Assembly: GCF_004138295.1 (NCBI RefSeq)
Contig: NZ_SCFM01000033.1
Span: 1-64,000, forward strand
Direction of reading: 5' to 3'
Length of the DNA stretch: 64,000 nucleotides
DNA from: Ectobacillus funiculus
GTDB lineage: Bacteria; Bacillota; Bacilli; Bacillales; Bacillaceae_G
Part shown: piece by piece, positions 55,578 through 64,000 of the stretch
Layout: each line of letters begins with the position of its first letter
Position numbering within the stretch: position 1 is the first letter of the stretch
The notes under the pieces: model-generated
The model's input: the letters and a program-made list of their open reading frames with translations, nothing else
Told to the model about the DNA's origin: nothing
Database searches by the model: none
Program-made: the position numbers and the translations under genes

Positions 55578-56045
55578 ATGATTCGTCTGGCAGAGGCAAA
55601 AGATGCACATTTAGTTCATGCAGTTACGCTGGCTGCATTTGAGGAGTATCGACATATAGACATTCCCTCAAGTGCTTTAAGCGAAACAGTACATTCCATC
55701 CAGGAATCGTTATCTCACAATAAGGAACAAGCTTGTTTATACATACAAGATGAAACTCCAATTGGCTCAGCAAAATTCTCATTAAATGAGAATTCCCTTT
55801 ATTTTTCTCGCCTCTCTGTTTCTCCACAGGAACGAGGAAAAGGCATCGCAAAATCCATGCTTTCATGGCTAGAGACATATGCCCGCCAACACGGCAAGCG
55901 AGAAGCTCTCTGCCAAGTACGTATGTCTGTCCCGCAAAATATAAAATTATATGAATCTGTTGGATATGTGATATACAGTGAAGAAGTAGTGGTAAAACCA
56001 AATGGCAGTGAAGTAAAAACTGTATTCATGAAAAAGAATATTTGA
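55578..56045 (+). CDS. GNAT-family N-acetyltransferase
   Basis: 155 aa from ATG 55578, directly after GAAGGAG; an in-frame start at 55560 lies before the RBS. Motif A is LSVSPQERGKGIAKSMLSWL, and VRMSVPQNIKLYESVGYVIY is the C-terminal part. Different subgroup from the preceding acetyltransferase; substrate unknown. Confidence 0.85.
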   Translation: MIRLAEAKDAHLVHAVTLAAFEEYRHIDIPSSALSETVHSIQESLSHNKEQACLYIQDETPIGSAKFSLNENSLYFSRLSVSPQERGKGIAKSMLSWLETYARQHGKREALCQVRMSVPQNIKLYESVGYVIYSEEVVVKPNGSEVKTVFMKKNI

Positions 56046-56200
56046 AGAATGATTGTATGATTGAAAATTATCTAGCAGAACCGCCTGTTCTTGAGTGCTT
56101 ACGTTAAGCTGTAACCATTCGTAAAATATTAAGTTACCTTATTTGGTTGTCTCCATTCTAAAAGGTTCGAACCTACTATTACATCCTAATACGGTCCTCG

Positions 56201-56248
56201 AAAAAAAGCAGCAACGACACCCCATATAGGTATCGTTGCTGCTTTACA
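56201..56248. terminator. Strong terminator hairpin downstream of the second GNAT gene
   Basis: AAAGCAGCAACGA (56205-56217) and TCGTTGCTGCTTT (56233-56245) are perfect complements. On the minus strand it follows a short gene remnant at 56253-56324, whose terminator it may originally have been. Confidence 0.75.
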
Positions 56249-56252
56249 TATT

Positions 56253-56324
56253 TTATGCACGTATTGTTTGGTTTGCTACAAGCTTTTCATGAAAAAGTTT
56301 TGCTGCTTCAACGATATACCTCAT
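56253..56324 (-). pseudogene. Very short gene remnant ending at a terminator
   Basis: Minus-strand frame MRYIVEAAKLFHEKLVANQT ending IRA and a stop, followed at once by a strong terminator. No RBS; upstream frame is AT-rich junk. Probably the last ~20 codons of a lost gene. Confidence 0.3.
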
Positions 56325-56417
56325 CAGTGATCTTACACCACAAAAAATTATATTTATAAAATAAATAAGTAAGTATCAAGCACGAGTTATTTTATATTCA
56401 TATAAACGGATAAAAAA

Positions 56418-56442
56418 ACTACCCAATCGGCGAGTTTTCTTT
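56418..56442 (-). repeat. Family A repeat, copy A11, left end only
   Basis: The minus strand reads AAAGAAAACTCGCCGATTGG and then departs. Only hairpin 1 of the repeat remains, just upstream of the metE promoter. Confidence 0.6.
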
Positions 56443-56452
56443 AAAATTCTTT

Positions 56453-56481
56453 TTGACAGCCTGTGTATCTCATGCTAAGAT
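56453..56481 (+). promoter_or_regulatory. Sigma-A promoter of metE
   Basis: TTGACA (56453-56458), 17-bp spacer, TAAGAT (56476-56481). Transcription would start about 20 bp before the SAM riboswitch. Confidence 0.75.
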
Positions 56482-56507
56482 GACTATCATATTCAAAATA
56501 TTAAAAA

Positions 56508-56618
56508 CTCTTATTGAGAGTGGTGGAGGGACTGGCCCTGTGAAGCCCGGCAACCATTTGACAGTTTTGTTGAAAAGGTGCTAATTCCCGCAAAGCAGAT
56601 TGCTTTGACAAATAAGAG
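56508..56618 (+). ncRNA. SAM-I (S-box) riboswitch aptamer
   Basis: P1 is CTCTTAT with ATAAGAG. Conserved S-box pieces are GGTGGAGGGACTGGCCCTGT, GAAGCCCGGCAACC, AAGGTGCTAATTCC and GC-A-G joining sequence. The 3' P1 strand AAGAGAGG can pair instead with CCTCTCT of the following hairpin, the standard antiterminator exchange. It switches transcription off when SAM is bound. Confidence 0.93.
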
Positions 56619-56633
56619 AGGATTTCATAAATA

Positions 56634-56680
56634 ATGAATACCTCTCTATTGGGAATAGGGAGGTTATTTATATTTAGGAA
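56634..56680 (+). terminator. Terminator of the SAM riboswitch expression platform
   Basis: CCTCTCTATT, GGG loop, AATAGGGAGG, followed by TTATTTATATTT. The stem excludes the antiterminator. Confidence 0.75.
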
Positions 56681-56734
56681 GAGGTAAACTAAGGGCGGGT
56701 CGAGACCCAGCCGCTTGTCTTATTAAAATTTCAT

Positions 56735-56935
56735 AAGAAAATGCATCAGGTGCTGTGTGAGTGATTCACTCAGCTTAAAAGGGAAGACCGGTGAAATTCC
56801 GGCACGGTCCCGCCACTGTGATGGGGAGCGACTTATCAATGAACCACTGTTTCATATTGAAATGGGAAGGGATAAGAAGCGATGAACCTAAGTCAGGAGA
56901 CCTGCCTGTTGTGTGCGCTTATACTCTACGTGGAC
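56735..56935 (+). ncRNA. Cobalamin (B12) riboswitch aptamer
   Basis: Conserved elements in order: GGTGCTGTGTGAG, TTAAAAGGGAAGACCGGTGA, AATTCCGGCACGGTCCCGCC, CACTGTGATGGGGAGC, and the B12 box AAGTCAGGAGACCTGCCT at 56889-56906. It lies between the SAM riboswitch and metE and has its own terminator downstream. B12 binding should stop transcription of the B12-independent synthase when MetH can work. Confidence 0.93.
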
Positions 56936-57002
56936 ATAGAGAGGAGTGAGGAATACGTGTTGGGGAAATCAGGATATCTCAACTCTAGTTAACTATGCGT
57001 AT

Positions 57003-57040
57003 AAATCTCTCTTTTCTATTTAGAAAAGGGAGATTTTTTA
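57003..57040 (+). terminator. Terminator of the cobalamin riboswitch expression platform
   Basis: AAATCTCTCTTTTCT and AGAAAAGGGAGATTT stem with a short loop, followed by TTTTA, 45 bp before metE. Confidence 0.8.
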
Positions 57041-57084
57041 GTTGGGGATAAAACTACAAACATACAAGGAGTGTAAAACATACG

Positions 57085-59382
57085 ATGAATACAGTAAAAA
57101 GCTCAAATTTAGGATATCCAAGAATTGGTGAAAAGCGTGAATGGAAACAAGCACTTGAACAGTTTTGGGCAGGGAAACTAGAAAAAGAAGAGTTTTTAAA
57201 ACAAATTGAGGAGATTCGTCTACAGCATCTTCAGAAGCAGCATGAACAAGGAATTGATCTGATCCCGGTTGGAGACTTTAGCTTGTATGATCACGTGCTT
57301 GATACAGCGGTTATGTTCGGATTAGTGCCAAAACGCTTTGAATATAGCGGAGGTAAGGTATCACTTGAGACGTATTTTAATATAGCACGAGGCACGACAG
57401 GTGCGGTTGCATCTGAAATGACAAAATGGTTTAACACAAACTATCACTATATTGTTCCCGAGCTGGGTGAAGCAGTGCCTGCTCTTGTCGAAAACCGTCC
57501 ACTTCAATTCTATAAAGAGGCGAAACAAAAGCTTAATATTGCTGGAAAGCCAGCAATATTAGGACCTGTAACATTTGTAAAGCTTTCAAAAGGCTATCAA
57601 AAAGGTGAATTTAAAACCGTCGTGAATCAATTTGTACCGCTTTATGCTGACATTTTACGTGAATTACAGCAAGAAGGAGTAGAGTGGGTACAAATCGATG
57701 AACCGATTTTAGCAACTACGATTTCAAAAGAAGAGATTGCATTATTCAACGAGGTTTATCAAGCATTACATGAAGCAGCGCCAAACATAAAGGTGATTTT
57801 GCAAACGTATTTTGAGAGCATTGAACATTATGAAGAGGTTATCTCACTTCCTGTTCGAGGAATTGGACTTGATTTTGTACATAATGCTGGCCAGAATCTT
57901 GCGGCTTTGAAGCAGTACGGTTTCCCACAAGATAAGGTGCTTGCAGCTGGAGTCATTGATGGACGCAACATATGGCGTGCGAATCTAGATGATAAGTTTT
58001 CTGTTCTTGCGGAGATTACAGAGGTCGTTTCAAAAGATCGTCTCATTGTACAGCCTTCATCAAGCTTACTGCATGTGCCTGTGACAGTGAAAAACGAAGA
58101 AGCACTCGATGATATCCTAACAGGTGCATTAGCGTTTGCTGATGAAAAATTACATGAAATTGTTGTACTTACAAAAGGACTGCAAGAAGGAAAAGAAGCG
58201 ATACAGACAGAAATCACTGCGAGTGTAGAAGCTATCAAAGCATTAAATCAATCATCAGTTCGAAACAATACAGAAGTTCAGGAAGCGATTCGCAGCCTGC
58301 ATACGTATAAGGCAGATCGCCAAGCACCGTTTAGCGTACGCCAAGGCTTGCAAGAAGAAGCTTTTGAATTGCCGTTGCTTCCAACTACAACAATTGGCAG
58401 CTTCCCGCAAACGCAAGAAGTGAGAAAACAGCGTTTGAAATGGCGCAAAGGCGAGCTGACTAATGCAGAATATGAAACATATATAAAAGCAGAAATTAAA
58501 AAGTGGATCGACATTCAAGAAGAGCTTGGTCTAGATGTGTTTGTACATGGAGAGTTTGAACGTACAGACATGGTTGAATATTTCGGTGAGAAATTAGCCG
58601 GCTTCCAATTTACGAAATTTGCTTGGGTACAGTCATATGGCTCTCGTTGTGTGAAGCCGCCGCTTATTTACGGTGACGTGTCCTATCAAGAACCAATGAC
58701 AGTTGCAGAAACTGTATATGCCCAATCGTTAACAGACAAGCCTGTAAAGGGAATGCTGACAGGTCCAATCACTATTTTAAACTGGTCATTTGTACGCGAT
58801 GATATCCCACGCTATGATGTTGCAAATCAAATTGCACTTGCACTTCGCAAAGAAGTTGAGGCACTTGAGGAAAATGGAATTCGCATGATTCAAGTCGATG
58901 AGCCAGCGATTCGCGAAGGACTGCCGTTAAAACAGGAGAAAAAGCAAAGTTACCTTGGCGCTGCCGTGTATGCATTCAAGCTTGCAACAGCGTCTGTCCA
59001 GAACGATACACAAATTCATACCCATATGTGCTATTCAGACTTTAAAAATATTATCGATGCTATCAAGGCGCTCGATGCTGATGTAATTTCAATTGAAACA
59101 TCAAAGAGTCATGGGGAGTTAATTCATTCCTTTGAAGAAAATACGTATGACAAAGGTATCGGCCTTGGTGTGTACGACATTCATAGTCCACGTGTACCAA
59201 AGCTTGAAGAGCTGACAAGAAACATTGATCGCGCCCTGCAAGTGCTTGATCCAAAGCTATTCTGGATTAATCCAGATTGCGGTTTAAAAACACGTGGTAT
59301 TGATGAAACAGTTGCAGCACTGAAGGTAATGGTTGAAGCTGCAGAACAGACGAGAGAAAAATTGCTTGTGAAAAAGGGATAA
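57085..59382 (+). CDS. metE: Cobalamin-independent methionine synthase
   Basis: 765 aa, full length. [20 protein letters not shown] at the N terminus. The catalytic C-terminal half contains TTIGSFPQT, the zinc ligands in [10 protein letters not shown] (His and Cys) and the last Cys in [10 protein letters not shown]. It methylates homocysteine from 5-methyltetrahydropteroyl-triglutamate. Expression is governed by the tandem SAM and B12 riboswitches upstream. RBS AAGGAGTG lies before ATG. Confidence 0.97.
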   Translation: MNTVKSSNLGYPRIGEKREWKQALEQFWAGKLEKEEFLKQIEEIRLQHLQKQHEQGIDLIPVGDFSLYDHVLDTAVMFGLVPKRFEYSGGKVSLETYFNIARGTTGAVASEMTKWFNTNYHYIVPELGEAVPALVENRPLQFYKEAKQKLNIAGKPAILGPVTFVKLSKGYQKGEFKTVVNQFVPLYADILRELQQEGVEWVQIDEPILATTISKEEIALFNEVYQALHEAAPNIKVILQTYFESIEHYEEVISLPVRGIGLDFVHNAGQNLAALKQYGFPQDKVLAAGVIDGRNIWRANLDDKFSVLAEITEVVSKDRLIVQPSSSLLHVPVTVKNEEALDDILTGALAFADEKLHEIVVLTKGLQEGKEAIQTEITASVEAIKALNQSSVRNNTEVQEAIRSLHTYKADRQAPFSVRQGLQEEAFELPLLPTTTIGSFPQTQEVRKQRLKWRKGELTNAEYETYIKAEIKKWIDIQEELGLDVFVHGEFERTDMVEYFGEKLAGFQFTKFAWVQSYGSRCVKPPLIYGDVSYQEPMTVAETVYAQSLTDKPVKGMLTGPITILNWSFVRDDIPRYDVANQIALALRKEVEALEENGIRMIQVDEPAIREGLPLKQEKKQSYLGAAVYAFKLATASVQNDTQIHTHMCYSDFKNIIDAIKALDADVISIETSKSHGELIHSFEENTYDKGIGLGVYDIHSPRVPKLEELTRNIDRALQVLDPKLFWINPDCGLKTRGIDETVAALKVMVEAAEQTREKLLVKKG

Positions 59383-59410
59383 TAACATAGGTAAGCATTT
59401 TCTAGAAGGT

Positions 59411-59455
59411 AAACCCCTGATTTCCCTACATTCAGCAGGAAATCAGGGGTTTTTT
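59411..59455 (+). terminator. Terminator of metE
   Basis: AAACCCCTGATTTCC (59411-59425) and GGAAATCAGGGGTTT (59438-59452), perfect 15-bp stem with T tail. Confidence 0.9.
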
Positions 59456-59586
59456 CACTGTAAGTATAGATTTCTAGCTGGAAGCCAATTCGGCATAGCG
59501 AGAAATTTTAGGAATACAGTATAAGGGCAACTTCGCCTCTGTCTTCACCCAAGGGCAGGGCTCGCCAATCAGTGAATTTTCTTTAT
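59456..59586 (-). repeat. Family A intergenic repeat, copy A12 (reverse orientation)
   Basis: Minus-strand order: AAAGAAAATTCACTGATTGG, GGGTGAAGACAGAGGCG, AAAATTTCTCGCTATGCCG, TAGCTGGAAATCTATACTTA. The only full copy in the minus orientation; it abuts the metE terminator with what is usually its right end. Confidence 0.85.
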
Positions 59587-60023
59587 TCTTGGATACTTTT
59601 AGTTTTATCAAAGAGGAAAAGACTCACTTGTAGTAAAATACTTATGAGATAGTATCATTTTATCCTTATACTTTATGGTTCTTTAATTTGCAGATTAAGG
59701 AGAATAAAAGAAAAAAACATACAATCCAAACGCAATGAAAAGAACATAAAATCTGTTCGTTCATAGTATTTGAACGACAAAGTTCTTGTATTTGGACAAG
59801 TAGGTTAGATTAGTGGATTCAGCGGGTAAACTTGTTATGTAAAACATACAAGGGAACTATGTTACGGTTCCAGGTAAAACCTATAAATAAGTGAATCTGA
59901 GGAGTTTGGAACTGATTTGTCATAATAATAATTGGCAATTTGCAGTTTTGGAGGCTACTGCCTACCGGAAATTCATCTCCCCCCTTCTTCTTTCCAGAAA
60001 ATCTGTTAAATGGAGTGATAATT
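59587..60023. other. Intergenic region before the thioesterase gene
   Basis: No credible gene, RNA or repeat. A direct repeat-like GTTCGTTCATAGTATTTGAA lies near 59755 and may be part of a promoter region, but nothing firm can be said. Confidence 0.35.
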
Positions 60024-60497
60024 ATGGAACAAGCTTATTCAGTAGAACGCTCTAGAACAATTCAGACAAAACTGGTTCTTCCACCAGATACGAATCATTT
60101 GCAAACAATATTTGGGGGAAAGGTTCTAGCTTATATTGACGAAATTGCTGCATTGGCAGCTATGAAGCATTGTAATAATATAGTTGTGACAGCATCCATT
60201 GATTCTGTAGACTTTTTAGCAGCTGCCACTCTTGGAGATGCTCTTAGTTTGGAGGCTTTTGTTACATCAACAGGGCGCACTTCTATGGAAGTTTATGTAA
60301 AAGTTCACTCTACTGATTTATTATCTGGTACGAACACTTTAACTACAGAATCCTTCCTTACCATGGTAGCTGTTGATCAAAACGGAAAACCTATTCCAGT
60401 CCCCAAAGTAATACCTCAGACAGAAGAAGAAAAACGACTGTTTGAAACAGCTTCTGCTCGTAAGGAGTATAGAAAAAATAGAGCTATGATTCGATAG
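60024..60497 (+). CDS. Hotdog-fold acyl-CoA thioesterase (YkhA-like)
   Basis: 157 aa from ATG 60024 (GGAG at 8 nt); the longer frame from 59940 is not supported by an RBS. HLQTIFGGKVLAYIDEIAAL has the catalytic Asp/Asn region, followed by VVTASIDSVDFLAAATLGD and GRTSMEVYVKV, the pattern of cytosolic acyl-CoA hydrolases (BACH/YciA/YkhA). It hydrolyses acyl-CoA thioesters. Confidence 0.85.
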   Translation: MEQAYSVERSRTIQTKLVLPPDTNHLQTIFGGKVLAYIDEIAALAAMKHCNNIVVTASIDSVDFLAAATLGDALSLEAFVTSTGRTSMEVYVKVHSTDLLSGTNTLTTESFLTMVAVDQNGKPIPVPKVIPQTEEEKRLFETASARKEYRKNRAMIR

Positions 60498-60559
60498 TAT
60501 AGGAAAAGCGATCCTGAATTTATATTACTTTGTATGTAAATTGTGAAGGGGACAAACAT

Positions 60560-60706
60560 ATGAATTACGTTTGTCCCGTCTGTGGGTATAATCAATTGGA
60601 AGGATCTCCTTATGACAAGGATGGAGGATTATCCTATGAGATCTGCTCTTGTTGTGGTTGCCGATATGAATTTAATCATGAAGAAAGATCAAAGTTACAG
60701 CTTTAA
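60560..60706 (+). CDS. 48-aa cysteine-rich zinc-ribbon protein, probably truncated
   Basis: MNYVCPVCGYNQLEGSPYDK, then SYEICSCCGCRYEF; two Cys pairs (CPVC and CSCC) suggest a zinc ribbon. AAGGGG lies upstream of ATG 60560. Relatives of this CPxCG...CPCCG type usually continue well past this point, so it may be a shortened gene. Function unknown; some relatives occur near toxin immunity genes. Confidence 0.5.
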   Translation: MNYVCPVCGYNQLEGSPYDKDGGLSYEICSCCGCRYEFNHEERSKLQL

Positions 60707-61007
60707 AGATTATAGACAAAAATAAACTGAATTAAATATATGAATAAAAGTGGTGACTTTGTGGAAATAAGCAGAGGTATTATTGATGGCCATCAATTTT
60801 TCTCATTCTCAGGCATATAAGAGTAAACTAGTACTTTGTAGAGCAGGAATTTAATCCGCATCCATACCTGTAAGAAGCGATAACATTTTGTGACCCCCTA
60901 TTAAAAACGCTTGTAAAACAAGATTCAATAAATTTATATACTAGTTCTATGTTCCATAACAACAAGAACATAGAATGCTGTTCAATTAAGGAAGGGGTTT
61001 AAAGAAG
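60707..61007. other. Intergenic region before the 2-hydroxyacid dehydrogenase gene
   Basis: Nothing firm recognised apart from the AAGGAAGGGG ribosome binding site at the right end. A 26-codon frame at about 60740 lacks an RBS. Confidence 0.35.
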
Positions 61008-61970
61008 ATGAGTAAATATAAGGTTGTATTAACAGGAACAACATGGCCTGAGGCATATGAAAAGCTGCTAGAGCAATGTGAAGTAAAAGTGTGGGAAGGG
61101 CCAGGTCCCATTCCTCGTGATCAATTATTAGATTGGTTAGCTGATGCGGAAGGACTGTTTAATGTCGGCCATGTAAAGGTAGACGAAGAATTGCTAGATG
61201 CGGCACCAAATTTACGTGTGATTGCTCAATCAAGTGTAGGCTATGATAATATTGATGTCGAGGCTTGTACGAGAAAAGATGTTCCATTCGGTAATACACC
61301 AGGTGTATTAGTTGAAGCAACCGCTGATTTAACATTTGGTCTTCTTTTATCGGCTGCCCGTCGGATTCATGAAGGATGGGAGCTTGTTAAAGCCGGTCAA
61401 TGGCGTACTGTATATGGTACTGATTTATATGGAAAGACACTTGGTATTGTTGGTCTTGGAGATATTGGAAGCGCAGTTGCAAGAAGAGCGAAGGCTTGTG
61501 GAATGAACATTATTTATCATAATCGTACACGTCGGCCAAATGATGAACAAGAGGGTGCTACATATGCATCATTTGATGAATTGTTAACAACCTCTGATTG
61601 CATTGTTTGCCTTGTTCCATTGTCCAATCACAGTCGGGGGATGTTTAGTAAAGAGCAATTTAATAAAATGAAACCAACTACTTATTTTGTTAATGCATCA
61701 CGCGGGCCTGTCGTTGATACACAAGCTCTTTATGACGCACTGCAGCAGAACAAAATTGCATACGCAGCTCTTGATGTAACAGATCCTGAACCAATTCCAG
61801 CAGACCATCCGCTTCTTTCCCTATCGAATATTTTAATTACGCCGCATATTGGCAGCGCAACATATGAGACGCGTAATAACATGGCTAATCTAGCGGCTGA
61901 AAACTTATTGGCAGGGCTGTCTGGAAAACCCCTACCTACTTGTGTAAATCAATCCGTTAATTACAAATAA
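61008..61970 (+). CDS. D-isomer-specific 2-hydroxyacid dehydrogenase (glycerate/glyoxylate reductase type)
   Basis: 320 aa. NAD-binding motif VGLGDIGSAVARRA near residue 150, catalytic Arg in NASRGPVVDT, Glu in DVTDPEPIPADHPL and His in TPHIGSATYET. Similar to D-glycerate dehydrogenases and glyoxylate/hydroxypyruvate reductases; the exact substrate is not certain. Single gene with a good RBS. Confidence 0.87.
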   Translation: MSKYKVVLTGTTWPEAYEKLLEQCEVKVWEGPGPIPRDQLLDWLADAEGLFNVGHVKVDEELLDAAPNLRVIAQSSVGYDNIDVEACTRKDVPFGNTPGVLVEATADLTFGLLLSAARRIHEGWELVKAGQWRTVYGTDLYGKTLGIVGLGDIGSAVARRAKACGMNIIYHNRTRRPNDEQEGATYASFDELLTTSDCIVCLVPLSNHSRGMFSKEQFNKMKPTTYFVNASRGPVVDTQALYDALQQNKIAYAALDVTDPEPIPADHPLLSLSNILITPHIGSATYETRNNMANLAAENLLAGLSGKPLPTCVNQSVNYK

Positions 61971-62219
61971 CAAACTACTGGCTTATTGATAAGAATACTA
62001 CTTCTATTTACATATAAGAATTGTATGCCATCAAGAGAAAAGCTCTTGAGATGTAACATATAGGCTCTGTTTAAATAATTATGTTGATATTCATTGAAAA
62101 AAACAGCCAGAATAAATGTCTGGCTGTTTTCATCATTTTATTTAACTCTTCTTCAATTAGCTCACCCATTAAGTTAAACAAAGAGTAACGTTGGAGATCT
62201 CTCTTTTCTATAATCGATT

Positions 62220-62492
62220 TTATTCAGTATAGTTTACGTTATTGTCCTTACACCACTCTATCGCTATCTCTTTATATCGTTCGTTACGAAATGAGTACCA
62301 TTGTTCCTCAGCATCCAAATTAATAATTTTATCTTTAAATCTTCTAAAGGCACCCTTTCCCTTAATTGTCCTTAGTAAGGCATCTCGCTTAACATGATCA
62401 CTAACAGTTAGGCAATAATCTTCTATTTTGGTGACAATTATCTGGAAATAAATGCATCTCATTCCACATTTCATTGCATTATTGATTCCCAA
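62220..62492 (-). CDS. UPF0158-like protein, C-terminal part, N terminus missing
   Basis: 90 aa. The second half matches the conserved end of UPF0158 proteins: LLRTIKGKGAFRRFKDKI and QWYSFRNERYKEIAIEWC. Normal members are about 150 residues; the N-terminal half is replaced by an unrelated MGINNAMKCGMRCIYFQ and no RBS is apparent. Either a shortened gene or a pseudogene. Confidence 0.45.
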   Translation of the reverse strand: MGINNAMKCGMRCIYFQIIVTKIEDYCLTVSDHVKRDALLRTIKGKGAFRRFKDKIINLDAEEQWYSFRNERYKEIAIEWCKDNNVNYTE

Positions 62493-62555
62493 TAGAACGA
62501 AAGTATTATATCCTTATACTAAAGAAAAATCCGATAGCGAAGAGGGAGGTGCGCG

Positions 62556-63827
62556 GTGTTTAAAGGACTTCTACTAAATACACTCATTATTATCATGCCG
62601 GTATTTATCTATCAGCTTTTGCGCTTAGAACGTTATCGAGGAGCCGTTTGGATGCCGCAATGGCTGCTCGGAATCATTTGCGGATTAGCTTCCATCTTAT
62701 GTATGATGTTTCCGGTTGTGCAGGGACCATCCTTCTTTTTAGATTTACGGTGGGTGCCTTTTATCATCGCTGTTCTGTATGGTGGATACAGAGGAGGAAT
62801 AGTCGCAGGGATCCTTTTACTTGGGTATCGCGCATATATTGACTTTAGCTTAGCCTTTTATTTCGTAGTCATTATGAACTTTCTTTTATTTTTCTTGCTA
62901 TTACCTATTAGTAAGCGTTTTATAGAACTTAGCCTTCCGAGAAAAATTTTATCTGGTACTGTCCTTTTGCTTTGTTCATACGTTATAGTCATACTCTTTA
63001 TTTGGTATTACTTTTATTCGATCAACAATCTTTCTTTTTTCTTCCAGCAAGGACTAAGATTCTTTCTATTTTCAGGTCTGTGTACTATTGGGGCTGTTAT
63101 ATGCAGCATTATCCTATTTGAACGCATTTATGAGAATGAAAGAATACAACAGGAATTTTCAAAGGCAGAAAAGCTTAATATGGTTAGCGAACTAGCAGCT
63201 GCCATTGCTCATGAAGTGCGCAACCCACTGACCGTCGTAAGAGGCTTTATTCAACTAACAAAGGAGAATGTAGAGGAACAACACAAATATTTCATGGATA
63301 CTGCTATCTTAGAATTAGATCGTGCTGAGGGAATTATTACCGATTACTTAAACTTCGCTAAGCCGAAGTCCATTCATAAAGAACGATTACATATTTCGCA
63401 GGAACTGCTAGCACTATTAGAATTTATTCAGTCGTATGCCAACCTTAAGGGAGTACATATTGAATCTCAAATTGAAGGTGACCTGTTTATAACAGGAGAT
63501 CCACTGCAATTTAAGCAAATAATACTCAACCTTGTGAAAAATGCTGTTGAAGCTACTGAAAATCAGGGTTCCGTTCTCGTCAAGGCGTATGCCCAAAACG
63601 GAACCGTACTTATCCAAATTGCAGATACAGGAGAAGGTATGCACCCCGATCAATTGCAAAGATTAGGAAGTCCTTATTATTCGACGAAGGAAAAAGGAAC
63701 GGGCCTTGGACTAATGGTAACATTTCGATTAGTAGAAGAATTTAAAGGCCGTTTACGCTTTGAGAGTCAATACGGTAAAGGTACAACGGCGACGTTAAAA
63801 TTCCCCTGCGAATCGCCTGCTAAATGA
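62556..63827 (+). CDS. kinB: KinB-like sporulation-type sensor histidine kinase
   Basis: 423 aa from GTG 62556 (GGGAGG at 7 nt). Six membrane helices of the 5TM-5TMR_LYT type fill residues 1-195. The H-box AAIAHEVRNPLTVVRGF contains the phosphorylated His near residue 223, then N-box NLVKNAVEA, G1 DTGEGM and G2 GTGLGL. Layout matches KinB, which feeds the Spo0 phosphorelay. No response regulator is adjacent, as expected for an orphan phosphorelay kinase. Substrate relay (Spo0F) is inferred. Confidence 0.8.
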   Translation: MFKGLLLNTLIIIMPVFIYQLLRLERYRGAVWMPQWLLGIICGLASILCMMFPVVQGPSFFLDLRWVPFIIAVLYGGYRGGIVAGILLLGYRAYIDFSLAFYFVVIMNFLLFFLLLPISKRFIELSLPRKILSGTVLLLCSYVIVILFIWYYFYSINNLSFFFQQGLRFFLFSGLCTIGAVICSIILFERIYENERIQQEFSKAEKLNMVSELAAAIAHEVRNPLTVVRGFIQLTKENVEEQHKYFMDTAILELDRAEGIITDYLNFAKPKSIHKERLHISQELLALLEFIQSYANLKGVHIESQIEGDLFITGDPLQFKQIILNLVKNAVEATENQGSVLVKAYAQNGTVLIQIADTGEGMHPDQLQRLGSPYYSTKEKGTGLGLMVTFRLVEEFKGRLRFESQYGKGTTATLKFPCESPAK

Positions 63828-63965
63828 ACAGGGTAACCTATGCCTTCCGTAAATATGTAAACAATAAAACATTTTTAATGCGGAAAACAGCATACAAAGC
63901 CCCTGAAAGTCTGTAAAATAGAAGAAACAGAACTATTTTCACGCTTTCACCAAGGAGGTTTTTGT

Positions 63966-64000
63966 ATGTGGAAAAAACGACTGTTCGTCGGCCTCGTGCT
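63966..64000 (+). CDS. Start of an exported protein (cut by window edge)
   Basis: Only 11 full codons are visible: MWKKRLFVGLVL begins like a signal peptide. AAGGAGG lies 8 nt before the ATG. Family cannot be named. Confidence 0.6.
   Translation, partial: MWKKRLFVGLV

Noticed and set aside
60740-60820. 26-codon frame MNKSGDFVEI... after the zinc-ribbon gene
   Set aside because: No RBS and no features; could be chance in AT-rich sequence.
1-64000. tRNA, rRNA, prophage or conjugative genes
   Set aside because: None was recognised on either strand; the only mobile gene seen is the lone tnpB.

Overview
The window is chromosome from an endospore-forming, low-GC Gram-positive of the Bacillaceae. 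The evidence is an alpha/beta-type SASP, an H-type SASP, a GerA-family germinant receptor operon, an mtlARFD mannitol operon, a KinB-like kinase, LtaS-, HelD- and VanW-family proteins and Bacillus-style ribosome binding sites. No rRNA or tRNA gene was recognised, and both window edges cut genes (iolA/mmsA at the left, an exported protein at the right).

Layout. 0-3 kb: iolA/mmsA and a tautomerase face iolR across a long intergenic region that carries four LacI/CcpA-type palindromes spaced about 105 bp apart. 3-9 kb: phzF-like gene, a MocR-type regulator, a levanase remnant, gabD-like SSADH and a DCC-family oxidoreductase. 9-15 kb: mannitol operon. 15-26 kb: spore region with an SASP, an LtaS-like enzyme, a glucarate dehydratase remnant, a germinant receptor operon with a gutted B subunit, two aromatic-rich small proteins and a NorQ/NorD-like pair. 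26-34 kb: a probable Zur (zinc-starvation) locus with a five-gene NikA/CntA-type importer plus MATE exporter, an L33 paralogue and a COG0523 GTPase, with four Zur-box-like sites. 34-43 kb: fructokinase, sspH, a CstR-like repressor with two operators, a nucleotidyltransferase, an acyl-CoA dehydrogenase, a racemase with a coupled microprotein, LysR, an IDH/IPMDH-family enzyme and a CNNM-type transporter. 44-46 kb: a lone TnpB-type element lacking the zinc ribbon, with a structured 3' RNA region. 46-56 kb: rRNA methyltransferase, VanW protein, TVP38 protein, pncB, HelD, an NTF2-like protein and two GNATs. 56-64 kb: metE behind a tandem SAM-I and cobalamin riboswitch leader, thioesterase, 2-hydroxyacid dehydrogenase, KinB-like kinase.

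The most unusual architecture is a dispersed family of about 130-bp intergenic repeats (family A, 12 recognisable full or partial copies, and family B, 2 copies). The two families have different interiors but share AAGAAA/TTTCTT-type ends. Copies sit at gene 3' ends, often directly before an intrinsic terminator, and contain hairpins. Several of them flank decayed genes (levanase, glucarate dehydratase, a duplicated mocR start), so they mark sites of turnover.

Functionally the window combines sugar and polyol catabolism (inositol, mannitol, fructose, traces of levan and glucarate), spore structure and germination, zinc-limitation response and methionine synthesis. All function calls rest on family recognition from the sequence; no database search was run.
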